Source of the DNA: Bacteroidales bacterium
GTDB taxonomy: Bacteria > Bacteroidota > Bacteroidia > Bacteroidales > WCHB1-69
Length of the DNA stretch: 25,009 nucleotides
NCBI GenBank assembly: GCA_017527945.1
Contig: JAFXPL010000090.1
Span: 1-25,009 of the forward strand
Direction of reading: 5' to 3'
Position numbers and translations under genes: made by a program. The notes below the pieces were generated by a model. That model saw only the letters and a list, made by a program, of their open reading frames with translations, did no database searches and was not told where the DNA came from. Below, in pieces: positions 14,532 through 21,844 of this stretch (position 1 is its first letter; each line of letters starts with the position of its first letter).

Positions 14532-14892
14532 GAAGTTTTCGTTTCGAATCATTGTGTTTTCTGTCATCATGGCGGGATTGGGGTTGCTGTTTCAGTGGCT
14601 ATGCCCGCAATGGGCCACTCCTGCGATGCCTTTCATCGTGCTCTTTTTCTTTGTGATGACGCTCTTCACCATGTATGTGATTCTTCGCAGCGAGAACGGT
14701 CAGGATGGCAAAAAATTCGTCTCTTCCTACATGATTTCCCGTACGGTGAAAATCCTGTCTTGCCTGCTGTTTCTGTTCCTTTACATTTTTCTGAAACCAG
14801 ATGATGCCATTCGGTTCGCCATTGCGTTCCTCGTCATCTATTTCCTCTATGCCATTTTTGAGGTCATCTTGTTGAAGAAGGAAAATGAATAA
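14509..14892 (+). CDS. Four-helix membrane protein, probably ATP-synthase-associated (AtpI-like position)
   Basis: The product has 127 residues and four hydrophobic segments, about 11-28, 37-57, 78-93 and 98-119, joined by short basic loops, with a KKENE tail. I do not recognise a sequence family. Its position directly after atpZ matches the small uncharacterised protein that, as I recall, lies between atpZ and atpB in several Bacteroidota, so a role in ATP synthase assembly is an inference from context. The ATG overlaps atpZ by 23 bases. Its stop overlaps the purC start by 8 bases (ATGAATAA), indicating tight translational coupling on both sides. Confidence 0.8.
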   Translation: MGKKIPIRKFSFRIIVFSVIMAGLGLLFQWLCPQWATPAMPFIVLFFFVMTLFTMYVILRSENGQDGKKFVSSYMISRTVKILSCLLFLFLYIFLKPDDAIRFAIAFLVIYFLYAIFEVILLKKENE

Positions 14893-15607
14893 GAAGTCGC
14901 TGTTATACAACGGGAAATCCAAGCAGATTTTTGCCACGGAGAGCCAGAATTTCGTCATTATGGCCTTCAAGGACGATGAAACGGCCTACTATGGAGTGAA
15001 AAAATCCACCATTCCCAACAAAGGTGCATTAAACAATCGGATTTCTTCCATTTTGTTTCAATACTTGGAGAAAAATGGCATCCATACACATTTTGTGGAA
15101 CGATTGGGCGAAAACGAGCAGTTGTGTCGCCGTGCCACCACGCTTCCCCTGGAGTTCATTGTGCGCAATGTGATTGCGGGCACGCTCTCACGTCGGCTTG
15201 ATATCGAAGAAGGCACGGTCCCGGAACATACCATTTACGAAATATGCCTGAAAAGCGACATCCTTCGTGACCCGCTCATCAACCATTACCATGTGGAGGC
15301 CCTCGGATATGCCAAAGAGGAAACGCTGATACAAATCCGCGCGGTCATGCAACAAGTCAATGAACTGCTCACCGATTTGTTCCATAAGATTCACATTGAT
15401 TTGATTGACTTCAAAGTGGAATTCGGCTTTGACAGCGATGGACAGTTGATGCTCATAGATGAAATATCTCCCGACACCGCCCGTTTTTGGGATTCTGACA
15501 GTCACGAGAAGCTCGACAAGGATCTGTTCAGTCGTGATCTTGGGGACATCAAAGTGGCATATACAGAAGTTTTGGCCCGTCTTGAAACCTATTTACAAAA
15601 TGGATAA
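14885..15607 (+). CDS. purC: Phosphoribosylaminoimidazole-succinocarboxamide (SAICAR) synthase
   Basis: The product has 240 residues, the normal size for the short bacterial PurC. Visible motifs are LLYNGKSKQIF (nucleotide-binding loop), NKGALNNRISS, LEFIVRNVIAGTLSRR, the DPLINHYHVEALG segment, DLIDFKVEFGF and DEISPDTARFWD, then EKLDKDLFSRDLG. It ligates aspartate to CAIR using ATP, in de novo purine synthesis. The start overlaps the previous stop as ATGAATAA (14885-14892) and its own stop overlaps the next start as ATGGATAA (15600-15607), so three consecutive genes are coupled. No other pur gene is in the window. Confidence 0.96.
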   Translation: MNKKSLLYNGKSKQIFATESQNFVIMAFKDDETAYYGVKKSTIPNKGALNNRISSILFQYLEKNGIHTHFVERLGENEQLCRRATTLPLEFIVRNVIAGTLSRRLDIEEGTVPEHTIYEICLKSDILRDPLINHYHVEALGYAKEETLIQIRAVMQQVNELLTDLFHKIHIDLIDFKVEFGFDSDGQLMLIDEISPDTARFWDSDSHEKLDKDLFSRDLGDIKVAYTEVLARLETYLQNG

Positions 15608-16124
15608 GAAAACGTTGCGGCAAGCCATTCGCACCGCAAAGAAACAACACACGCAAGAGGAACTTTCAATCCAATCGGAAGCGGTGCTCGCAAAGCTCGC
15701 CGGTCACCCTCGCTTTCTTGCCGCCGAACGGGTAATGCTTTATGCTTCGCTGCCCGATGAGGTGCAGACGCTGTCGTTTATCGAGGATTGGCGGTATCGG
15801 AAAACCGTGATTCTTCCAACGGTGGCGGGTGACGATATCGTTCCGGTGGAGCTTGCCGCCGGGATTACGTTTGCGGAGGGTGATTTCCATATTCCCGAGC
15901 CGCAGAACCAGCCTTACACGGGCGATTTCGACCTTATTGTGGTGCCTGGCATGGCCTTTGACAAGGCGGGACACCGCCTCGGGCGCGGAAAGGGTTACTA
16001 CGACCGTTTCCTGGCAAAGCATCCGAATGTGCATACCATCGGTATTTGTTTTGATTTCCAATTGGTTCCGGAAGTCCCTTCCGAGCCCCATGACCGCCTC
16101 ATGGACGAGATCTTATGCCCCTAA
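15600..16124 (+). CDS. 5-formyltetrahydrofolate cyclo-ligase
   Basis: The product has 174 residues of the 5-FCL/YgfA/MTHFS family. The signature VPGMAFDKAGHRLGRGKGYYDRFL is complete, and the N-terminal KKTLRQAIRTAKKQ helix and VMLYASLPDEVQTL are typical. It uses ATP to turn 5-formyl-THF into 5,10-methenyl-THF, returning a storage or inhibitory folate to the one-carbon pool that purine synthesis draws on, so its coupling to purC makes sense. The ATG at 15600 shares 8 bases with the purC stop. The open frame extends upstream inside purC but has no reason to be used. The protein ends soon after MDEILCP, slightly shorter than most relatives. Confidence 0.94.
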   Translation: MDKKTLRQAIRTAKKQHTQEELSIQSEAVLAKLAGHPRFLAAERVMLYASLPDEVQTLSFIEDWRYRKTVILPTVAGDDIVPVELAAGITFAEGDFHIPEPQNQPYTGDFDLIVVPGMAFDKAGHRLGRGKGYYDRFLAKHPNVHTIGICFDFQLVPEVPSEPHDRLMDEILCP

Positions 16125-16177
16125 CTTCCACCTATAAAACTCGTGCCATAAACCGTTTGACCAAATCAAAAAAAACG

Positions 16178-16185
16178 TACTTTTG
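16178..16185 (+). promoter_or_regulatory. Bacteroidota -7 promoter box for the polyprenyl synthase-mrdA-rodA unit
   Basis: TACTTTTG matches TAnnTTTG after an A run, 24 bases before the GTG at 16210. An in-frame TTG at 16183 lies inside this box and so cannot be the start. Confidence 0.72.
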
Positions 16186-16209
16186 CAGGTTTTAATAATC
16201 TGCCAAGTC

Positions 16210-17169
16210 GTGAATACAATCGAGCAACATTTTCAAGAAATTCTTCAGGATAGAAAGCCCGAAAATCTTTACAATCCAATCACTTACATTTTAATGCAGC
16301 CGGGCAAACGATTGCGTCCCCAGTTGGTGCGCATGGCTTCTGGAATGTTCGGCGGCGACCCGGAACAGACAGAACTGGTCGCCACTTCTTTTGAGATGCT
16401 GCACAACTTCACTTTGATTCATGATGATATCATGGACAAGGCCGATGTCAGGCGCGGCCAGCCGACTGTCTATAAGAAATGGAACAGCAACATTGCCATA
16501 TTGTCGGGCGATGCGCTCGCCGTGATGGCCATGCAACAGCTCCTCAAGCTGCATTGTGCACCGGAAACCGTCTTGGATCTTTTGGCACTTTTCGCCCAAA
16601 CAGCCTTGGAGGTGTGCGAGGGTCAGCAGTATGACCTGGACTTTGAATCCGAGGAGACTGTATCCATAAACGACTATATTGGCATGATTCGTCTGAAAAC
16701 CGCCGTCATGTTCGCGGGCTGTTTGAAGGCTGGGGGGCTTCTTGCCGGAGCCGACGATGCCAGCCTCCAAGCTCTCTATGACTTGGGCATCCATTTGGGG
16801 TATGCCTTCCAACTGGCTGACGATTTGCTGGATGTGTATGCCGATGAAAGTGTGTTCGGAAAAGCTGTGGGCGGAGACATCAAGGACAACAAGAAGACGT
16901 TTGTATATCTGAAGGCACTTGAATTGGCCGACAAAACGCAGCAAGACGAGCTACATCGCCTGTTTTCCTCTTCCGATACGAATGAACAGGAAAAATTTTG
17001 CCGCGTGAAAGCCATTTTTGATGCTGTAAATGTGAAGGAGTTCACAGAAAAGGAAATAAACCGATACACGAATCTCTGCTTGGAGGACATTGAACGCATA
17101 CATGCCCAAGAGGAGAGCAAGACGGTTGTCATTTCCCTTGTTAACCAACTCCAAAGCCGTAAAAAATAG
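16210..17169 (+). CDS. Short-chain polyprenyl (farnesyl/geranylgeranyl) diphosphate synthase
   Basis: The product has 319 residues from the GTG at 16210. Trans-prenyltransferase signatures are all present: GKRLRPQLV, the first Asp-rich motif DDIMD (residues 72-76) followed by DVRRGQPT, GDALAV, and the second Asp-rich motif DDLLD (204-208) within YAFQLADDLLDVY, then GGDIKDNKKTF. It condenses isopentenyl diphosphate onto an allylic primer. Chain length cannot be fixed by eye. It precedes mrdA by 2 bases and rodA beyond that, so it may feed the undecaprenyl carrier used by that machinery, although quinone side chains are an alternative use. The GTG is the only plausible start downstream of the -7 box that keeps the N-terminal helix. 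Confidence 0.92.
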   Translation: MNTIEQHFQEILQDRKPENLYNPITYILMQPGKRLRPQLVRMASGMFGGDPEQTELVATSFEMLHNFTLIHDDIMDKADVRRGQPTVYKKWNSNIAILSGDALAVMAMQQLLKLHCAPETVLDLLALFAQTALEVCEGQQYDLDFESEETVSINDYIGMIRLKTAVMFAGCLKAGGLLAGADDASLQALYDLGIHLGYAFQLADDLLDVYADESVFGKAVGGDIKDNKKTFVYLKALELADKTQQDELHRLFSSSDTNEQEKFCRVKAIFDAVNVKEFTEKEINRYTNLCLEDIERIHAQEESKTVVISLVNQLQSRKK

Positions 17170-17171
17170 AG

Positions 17172-18980
17172 ATGGCGCAGGACAACAGCAATCGCTATTA
17201 TATCATTCTGGCGGCTCTCGGCATCCTGTTGCTGGTTTATACCGCCAGGCTTTTCCATTTGCAGGTTTTGGACAAGTCGTATCGCCGGAAGGCTGATGAG
17301 AACGCCATCCGTGAAAAGACCATCCACCCTGCGCGGGGCTTCATTTATGATCGCAACGACTCCCTGATGGTCTATAACGACGCCGCCTACGACTTGATGG
17401 TGGTGCCCAACGAGTTGCGTCCTTTCGACACGGTGGAACTCTGTCGCGTGCTGGATTTGGAAATCGGAGAGGTAAGGAAGAAAATCGAGAAAGCCACCAA
17501 GTATTCCCGCAGCGTGCCGTCGCTGTTCAAACAGCAGATCTCCAAGGAGGACTACGGCTACCTTCAGGAAAAGATGTCGGAGTTTCCGGGGTTTTTCGTG
17601 CAGAGCCGCACTTTGCGTTCCTATCCGCAGCCCATTGCGGCACATATTCTCGGTTACGTCAGCGAGGTGGATGAGCAGGATGTGGAGAATGACACCTACT
17701 ACAAGATGGGCGACTATATCGGCAAGAGCGGCATCGAGAAGGCTTACGAGCCGGTGCTGCGCGGCATCAAGGGCAAGCAGAAGGTGCTGGTTGACGTGCA
17801 CAACCGCGAAGTGGGTCCCTACAACAACGGCGAGGAGGACATTGTGGCGGTGCCGGGCACTTCGATCTGGAGCACCCTTGACATGCAGCTGCAGCGTTAC
17901 GGGGAGGAGTTGATGGCGGGCAAGCGCGGTGCCATCGTCGCCATTGAACCCAAAACCGGCGAAATCCTCTGCCTGGTCTCCAGTCCCAACTACGACCCTA
18001 ACCTCTTGGTGGGTACCGCCCGACCCAAAAACTACGGCAAGCTGGTGATGGATCCCGAGAAACCGCTGTTCAACCGTGCGTTGCAGGCGGCTTATCCGCC
18101 CGGCTCCACCTTCAAGTTGGCCAACGGGCTCATCGCCCTGCAGGACGGCATCATCACCCCGTCCTCCGTCTATTCCTGCTCCGGCGGCGGCTACCACATC
18201 GGCAGCCACGTCGTGCATTGCCACAACTGCGGAGGACTCAACATCTACAGCGCCATCCAACGGTCGTGCAACACCTTCTTCTGCCGCGCCTACTACAATA
18301 TTCTCTCCAATCGCGTCAAATACAAGAACATCGACGAGGCCTATACCGCATGGCTCGACTATATGAGCTCCATGGGCTTCCTGCAGGTGTTCGACACTGA
18401 CCTGCCCTACGAGCTGAAAGGGCGCATCCCGACGGCGGAATACTTCGACAAGAAGTACAACAACAGCTGGAACGGCAACACGGTGGTGTCGATGGGCATC
18501 GGGCAGGGCGAAGCGGCGGTCACCCCCCTGCAGATGGCCAACATGCTGGCCGTGATTGCCAACAAGGGCTACTACATCCGGCCTCACGTGGTGCGCGCCA
18601 TCGGCCATAAAGACAGTTTGAACACCCAATTCAACGACAGGATAAATTCCAAGATTGAGCCGAGGCACTTTGAGACGGTGTTGCAGGGCATGCGGCAAGT
18701 GGTGACCGCCGGTACCGGACGCGGGGCTGCGATTCCCGGCATCGAGGTGGCGGGCAAAACCGGCACTGCCCAGAACCCCCACGGGCGCGACCACTCCGTC
18801 TTCGCCCTCATCGCCCCCGCCAACGACCCGCAAATCGTCATTTTCTGCTTGGTGGAGAACGGCGGCTTCGGCGCCACCGTGGCCTGCCCCATCGCCAGCC
18901 TCATGGCCGAATTCTACCTCAACCGAAAAGTGGAACGCAAAGATCTCGAAAACCGAATGAAAGAACTCAAAGTCAAATAA
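17172..18980 (+). CDS. mrdA: Penicillin-binding protein 2 (class B transpeptidase, elongation)
   Basis: The product has 602 residues. One N-terminal transmembrane helix (about 9-27, YYIILAALGILLLVYTARLF) is followed by the PBP dimerisation region (FIYDRNDSLMVYNDAAYDL) and the transpeptidase domain. Catalytic motifs are intact: SxxK as STFK with S312 and K315, SxN as SCN at 365-367, and KTG at 529-531. It cross-links peptidoglycan during side-wall growth, in the periplasm, as the partner of the SEDS glycosyltransferase RodA, whose gene follows after 3 bases. mreB, mreC and mreD, commonly nearby, are not in the window. The long minus-strand frame across this gene is a shadow. Confidence 0.96.
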   Translation: MAQDNSNRYYIILAALGILLLVYTARLFHLQVLDKSYRRKADENAIREKTIHPARGFIYDRNDSLMVYNDAAYDLMVVPNELRPFDTVELCRVLDLEIGEVRKKIEKATKYSRSVPSLFKQQISKEDYGYLQEKMSEFPGFFVQSRTLRSYPQPIAAHILGYVSEVDEQDVENDTYYKMGDYIGKSGIEKAYEPVLRGIKGKQKVLVDVHNREVGPYNNGEEDIVAVPGTSIWSTLDMQLQRYGEELMAGKRGAIVAIEPKTGEILCLVSSPNYDPNLLVGTARPKNYGKLVMDPEKPLFNRALQAAYPPGSTFKLANGLIALQDGIITPSSVYSCSGGGYHIGSHVVHCHNCGGLNIYSAIQRSCNTFFCRAYYNILSNRVKYKNIDEAYTAWLDYMSSMGFLQVFDTDLPYELKGRIPTAEYFDKKYNNSWNGNTVVSMGIGQGEAAVTPLQMANMLAVIANKGYYIRPHVVRAIGHKDSLNTQFNDRINSKIEPRHFETVLQGMRQVVTAGTGRGAAIPGIEVAGKTGTAQNPHGRDHSVFALIAPANDPQIVIFCLVENGGFGATVACPIASLMAEFYLNRKVERKDLENRMKELKVK

Positions 18981-18983
18981 GCT

Positions 18984-20240
18984 ATGCCGAAGTTAGACTC
19001 CCGCAACAAGATTACCAAAGGCTTCGATGTCAAACTGATATGCTATTATCTTGCATTAGTCCTCATCGGTTGGATTACCATCTATTCCACCTGCTACATT
19101 CCCGATGGTTCCGCCCATATCTTCGACTTCTCCCAGCCCTACAGCAAACAGATGCTTTGGATTGGGACGTCATTTGTCTTGGCTATTGTCATCTTGCTGA
19201 TAGACACGGGAATCATTCAGCACTATGCCTACTTTTTCTACCTTTTCTGTCTCTTCTTGATGGTTTTGGTCCTTTTCATCGGTGCTGAGATCAACGGTGC
19301 GAAGTCGTGGATTAAAATCGGAAGTTTTAGTTTGCAACCAACAGAGTTTATGAAAGTTGCGACGGCGTTGGCAATGGCCAAGTTCATGCACGAGGGCAAG
19401 ACCGACAATCAGCGGAGATATGTGTGGATCGGCCAAATCGCCCTTATCGCTATCCCCGTAGTGGTGGTGATGCTGCAGCACGACGCCGGATCCGCCTTGG
19501 TGTTCGCTTCCTTCATCATCCTCTTCTACCGCGAAGGGCTAAGCACCGAATTCATCGTTCTCGGCCTTATCGCCGCTGTTCTCACTATCATCACCCTGAA
19601 ACTAAACGAAACATACGCCATTGCTCTGCTTACGGCCGTCTTCATCGGCTTCATGATTTACAACCGAACGCAGAAAAAGAAAATGCGGCGCAATGTCATG
19701 ATCTATGTGGCCAGCATTGTATTTGTTTTCTCCGTTGATTTCCTCTATGAGCACGGTTTCGAGCCGCACCAGAAGCAGCGTATCGACACCATCTTGGGCA
19801 AAACCTCCGATCCCTTGGGCGCCGACTTCAACCTCAACCAGTCGAAAATCGCCATTGGTTCCGGCGGACTGTTCGGCAAGGGCTACCTCAAAGGCACCCA
19901 GACGAAACTCAAGTTTGTGCCCGAGCAGAGCACCGACTTCATCTTCTGTGCCATCGGCGAAGAATGGGGCTTTTTTGGTACCCTCGTGGTCTTCGGACTC
20001 TATGGCGCCTTAGTCTTCCGAATCCTTAAATTATCTGAAAAACAACGAAATCCGTTCGTCCGATACTACGGCTACGGAATCGCCGGCATCTTCATTGTCC
20101 ACTTTTTCATCAACATCGGCATGACCACAGGTCTGCTCCCCATCATCGGCATCCCTTTGCCCTTCATCAGTTACGGCGGTTCCTCCCTCTGGGCCTTCAC
20201 CATGATGCTGTTCTGCTTCATCAAACTCAATGACAATTAG
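18984..20240 (+). CDS. rodA: RodA, SEDS peptidoglycan glycosyltransferase
   Basis: The product has 418 residues and about ten membrane helices. SEDS signatures are visible: INGAKSWIKIGSFSLQPTEFMK, QHDAGSALVFASF, the large-loop EQSTDFIFCAIGEEWGFFG, and the closing GLLPIIGIPLPFISYGGSS. It polymerises lipid II into glycan strands in the cytoplasmic membrane together with PBP2 from the adjacent mrdA. The pair lies 3 bases apart, so co-expression is near certain. No terminator is evident after it. The next gene begins 46 bases later behind heptanucleotide repeats and no -7 box, suggesting readthrough. Confidence 0.95.
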   Translation: MPKLDSRNKITKGFDVKLICYYLALVLIGWITIYSTCYIPDGSAHIFDFSQPYSKQMLWIGTSFVLAIVILLIDTGIIQHYAYFFYLFCLFLMVLVLFIGAEINGAKSWIKIGSFSLQPTEFMKVATALAMAKFMHEGKTDNQRRYVWIGQIALIAIPVVVVMLQHDAGSALVFASFIILFYREGLSTEFIVLGLIAAVLTIITLKLNETYAIALLTAVFIGFMIYNRTQKKKMRRNVMIYVASIVFVFSVDFLYEHGFEPHQKQRIDTILGKTSDPLGADFNLNQSKIAIGSGGLFGKGYLKGTQTKLKFVPEQSTDFIFCAIGEEWGFFGTLVVFGLYGALVFRILKLSEKQRNPFVRYYGYGIAGIFIVHFFINIGMTTGLLPIIGIPLPFISYGGSSLWAFTMMLFCFIKLNDN

Positions 20241-20260
20241 TGATTTGTGACTTAAAAACT

Positions 20261-20283
20261 ATAACCCATTAACCGAATAACCC
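20261..20283 (+). repeat. ATAACCC heptanucleotide repeat between rodA and the kinase-RapZ fusion gene
   Basis: ATAACCC (20261-20267) is followed by ATTAACC (20268-20274), two bases, and ATAACCC (20277-20283). The last unit ends three bases before the ATG at 20287. The same heptad recurs at 24263-24282. Confidence 0.6.
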
Positions 20284-20286
20284 ATT

Positions 20287-21717
20287 ATGACCGAAACCTC
20301 TATTTCTGTGCTGACCCACATGGCCACGGGAAATACTGGAACCCAGCCGGTGGCGTGCGTTCCACTGCCTCAGTCTGGTTCGCATCGCCGCTACTATCGC
20401 CTCTTTTTCGAGGACAACAGCACCTTGATTGGTGCGTACAACGACGATGTGGCCGAAAATCGGGCCTTTTTCGAATACACTCGTTTCTTTGCTGCCAAAG
20501 GACTGAACGTTCCCACTTTGATCGCTGTCCACGAAGACCAAAAGCACTACCTGCTGAACGACCTCGGCACACAGACCTTGTACGACAAGTTGTGTGAGAT
20601 TCGCAAAAACAATGGTGATTTCCAAGAAGTTATGGCTGATTATCGAAAAGTGGTGGCCGCGCTGCCGAAGTTCCAGCTGACTGCCAAAGAGGGGTTGGAC
20701 ATGTCGGTGGCCTATCCTCGCGCCGCCTTCGACCGTCAGTCCATGCAATGGGACCTCAACTATTTCAAGTACTATTACCTCAAAATGGCCTACATTCCGT
20801 TCAACGAGCAACTGTTGGAGGATGATTATCAGCGGTTTATGGACTTTCTGCTCTCCGTTGACGACGACTATTTCCTCTACCGGGATTTCCAGTCGCGAAA
20901 CATCATGGTGAATGGGGATGACGTGTGGTTTATTGACTATCAGGGAGGCCGGAAAGGTGCGCTGCAATACGACATTGCCTCGCTGCTCTACGATGCCAAG
21001 GCCGACCTCGCCCCTGAAGTCCGGGAGGAGCTGCTGGAATGCTACTTAGACAACCTGTCGCGTCTCATCCCTGTGGACCGGGCGAAATTCACTGCCCATT
21101 TCAACGCTTTTGCCCTTATCCGCATCATGCAGGCGATGGGCGCCTATGGTTACCGGGGCTACTTCGAGCGGAAGGCGCACTTTTTGCAAAGCGTCCCCTA
21201 CGCCATCCGCAACCTATGCTATCTGCTGCAGCAAAATGCGCTGCCCGCCAATCTGCCGGAGTTGCGGCAGGTTCTGCAGACTGTTGTAGAAAATTACGTG
21301 GAAAACAAATCGCAACAAACAGATATACTGACCGTTACAGTTCAGAGTTTTTCGTATAAGAAGGGGATCCCGGATGACACCTCTGGAAACGGCGGCGGGT
21401 TCGTGTTCGACTGCCGCGCCCTGCCCAACCCCGGCCGTGAGAAACAGTATGCTACATTCACCGGCAAGGACGACTGCGTGATTCGGTATCTTCAGCAATA
21501 CAAGGAAGTGGAAGTATTTGAAAACCATGTATTTGCAATTGTCGATATGTCGGTGGACAACTACTTGGAGCGCAAGTTCACTCATCTGACAGTCAACTTC
21601 GGATGCACCGGCGGCCAGCACCGCTCCGTCTATTTTGCCGAGCGCACTGCCGCGCATCTTCGTGCCAAATACCCGCAAATCTGTGTGGAATTGCGGCATT
21701 CGAATCCAATGGTTTGA
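20287..21717 (+). CDS. AmgK-like aminoglycoside-phosphotransferase-fold kinase fused to RapZ C-terminal domain
   Basis: The product has 476 residues in two domains. Residues about 15-330 are an APH-fold small-molecule kinase: SHRRYYRLFFEDN-like N-lobe text, catalytic loop YRDFQSRNIMV (D200, N205) and the metal-binding FIDYQGG (D217) followed by YDIASLLYD. This most resembles the AmgK type (COG3178), which phosphorylates MurNAc/GlcNAc at C1 in cell-wall recycling. Residues about 347-476 match the RapZ C-terminal domain: FSYKKGIP, VFDCRALPNPG and FGCTGGQHRSVYFAE (GCTGG at 439-443, HRS at 445-447). In E. coli that domain binds glucosamine-6-phosphate. Placement after rodA supports a cell-wall sugar role. 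A MurU-like nucleotidyltransferase partner is not in the window. Substrate and regulation are inferred. Confidence 0.87.
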   Translation: MTETSISVLTHMATGNTGTQPVACVPLPQSGSHRRYYRLFFEDNSTLIGAYNDDVAENRAFFEYTRFFAAKGLNVPTLIAVHEDQKHYLLNDLGTQTLYDKLCEIRKNNGDFQEVMADYRKVVAALPKFQLTAKEGLDMSVAYPRAAFDRQSMQWDLNYFKYYYLKMAYIPFNEQLLEDDYQRFMDFLLSVDDDYFLYRDFQSRNIMVNGDDVWFIDYQGGRKGALQYDIASLLYDAKADLAPEVREELLECYLDNLSRLIPVDRAKFTAHFNAFALIRIMQAMGAYGYRGYFERKAHFLQSVPYAIRNLCYLLQQNALPANLPELRQVLQTVVENYVENKSQQTDILTVTVQSFSYKKGIPDDTSGNGGGFVFDCRALPNPGREKQYATFTGKDDCVIRYLQQYKEVEVFENHVFAIVDMSVDNYLERKFTHLTVNFGCTGGQHRSVYFAERTAAHLRAKYPQICVELRHSNPMV

Positions 21718-21786
21718 GAGACATGGAACGAGGCCGCCTTTCATACAAGGAGAGAAAACTTTCTTTAGGAGTGTGCGTAATTTGTG

Positions 21787-21794
21787 TACATTTG
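21787..21794 (+). promoter_or_regulatory. Bacteroidota -7 promoter box for ftcD
   Basis: TACATTTG matches TAnnTTTG, 50 bases before the ATG at 21845. CTTTCTTT lies about 20 bases upstream, near where a -33 element would be. The leader is A/T-rich. Confidence 0.65.
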
Positions 21795-21844
21795 CACAGT
21801 TTTTCGAAATAAAATCAAAACATTAAAAATCAATACTTTATAGT

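Noticed and set aside
16183..16209. Upstream TTG start for the polyprenyl synthase
   Set aside because: The TTG lies inside the -7 box at 16178-16185, so it would not be in the transcript; GTG at 16210 fits.
16776..18833. Very long open frame (685 codons) on the minus strand across mrdA
   Set aside because: It is antisense to a gene with intact PBP2 motifs, rich in Val/Gly/His/Asp as expected from reading GC-rich codons backwards, and shows no domain.
21780..21800. Operator-like palindrome TGTGTACATTTGCACA around the ftcD promoter
   Set aside because: Only the outer four bases pair cleanly and the core is the -7 box itself; too weak to call an operator.
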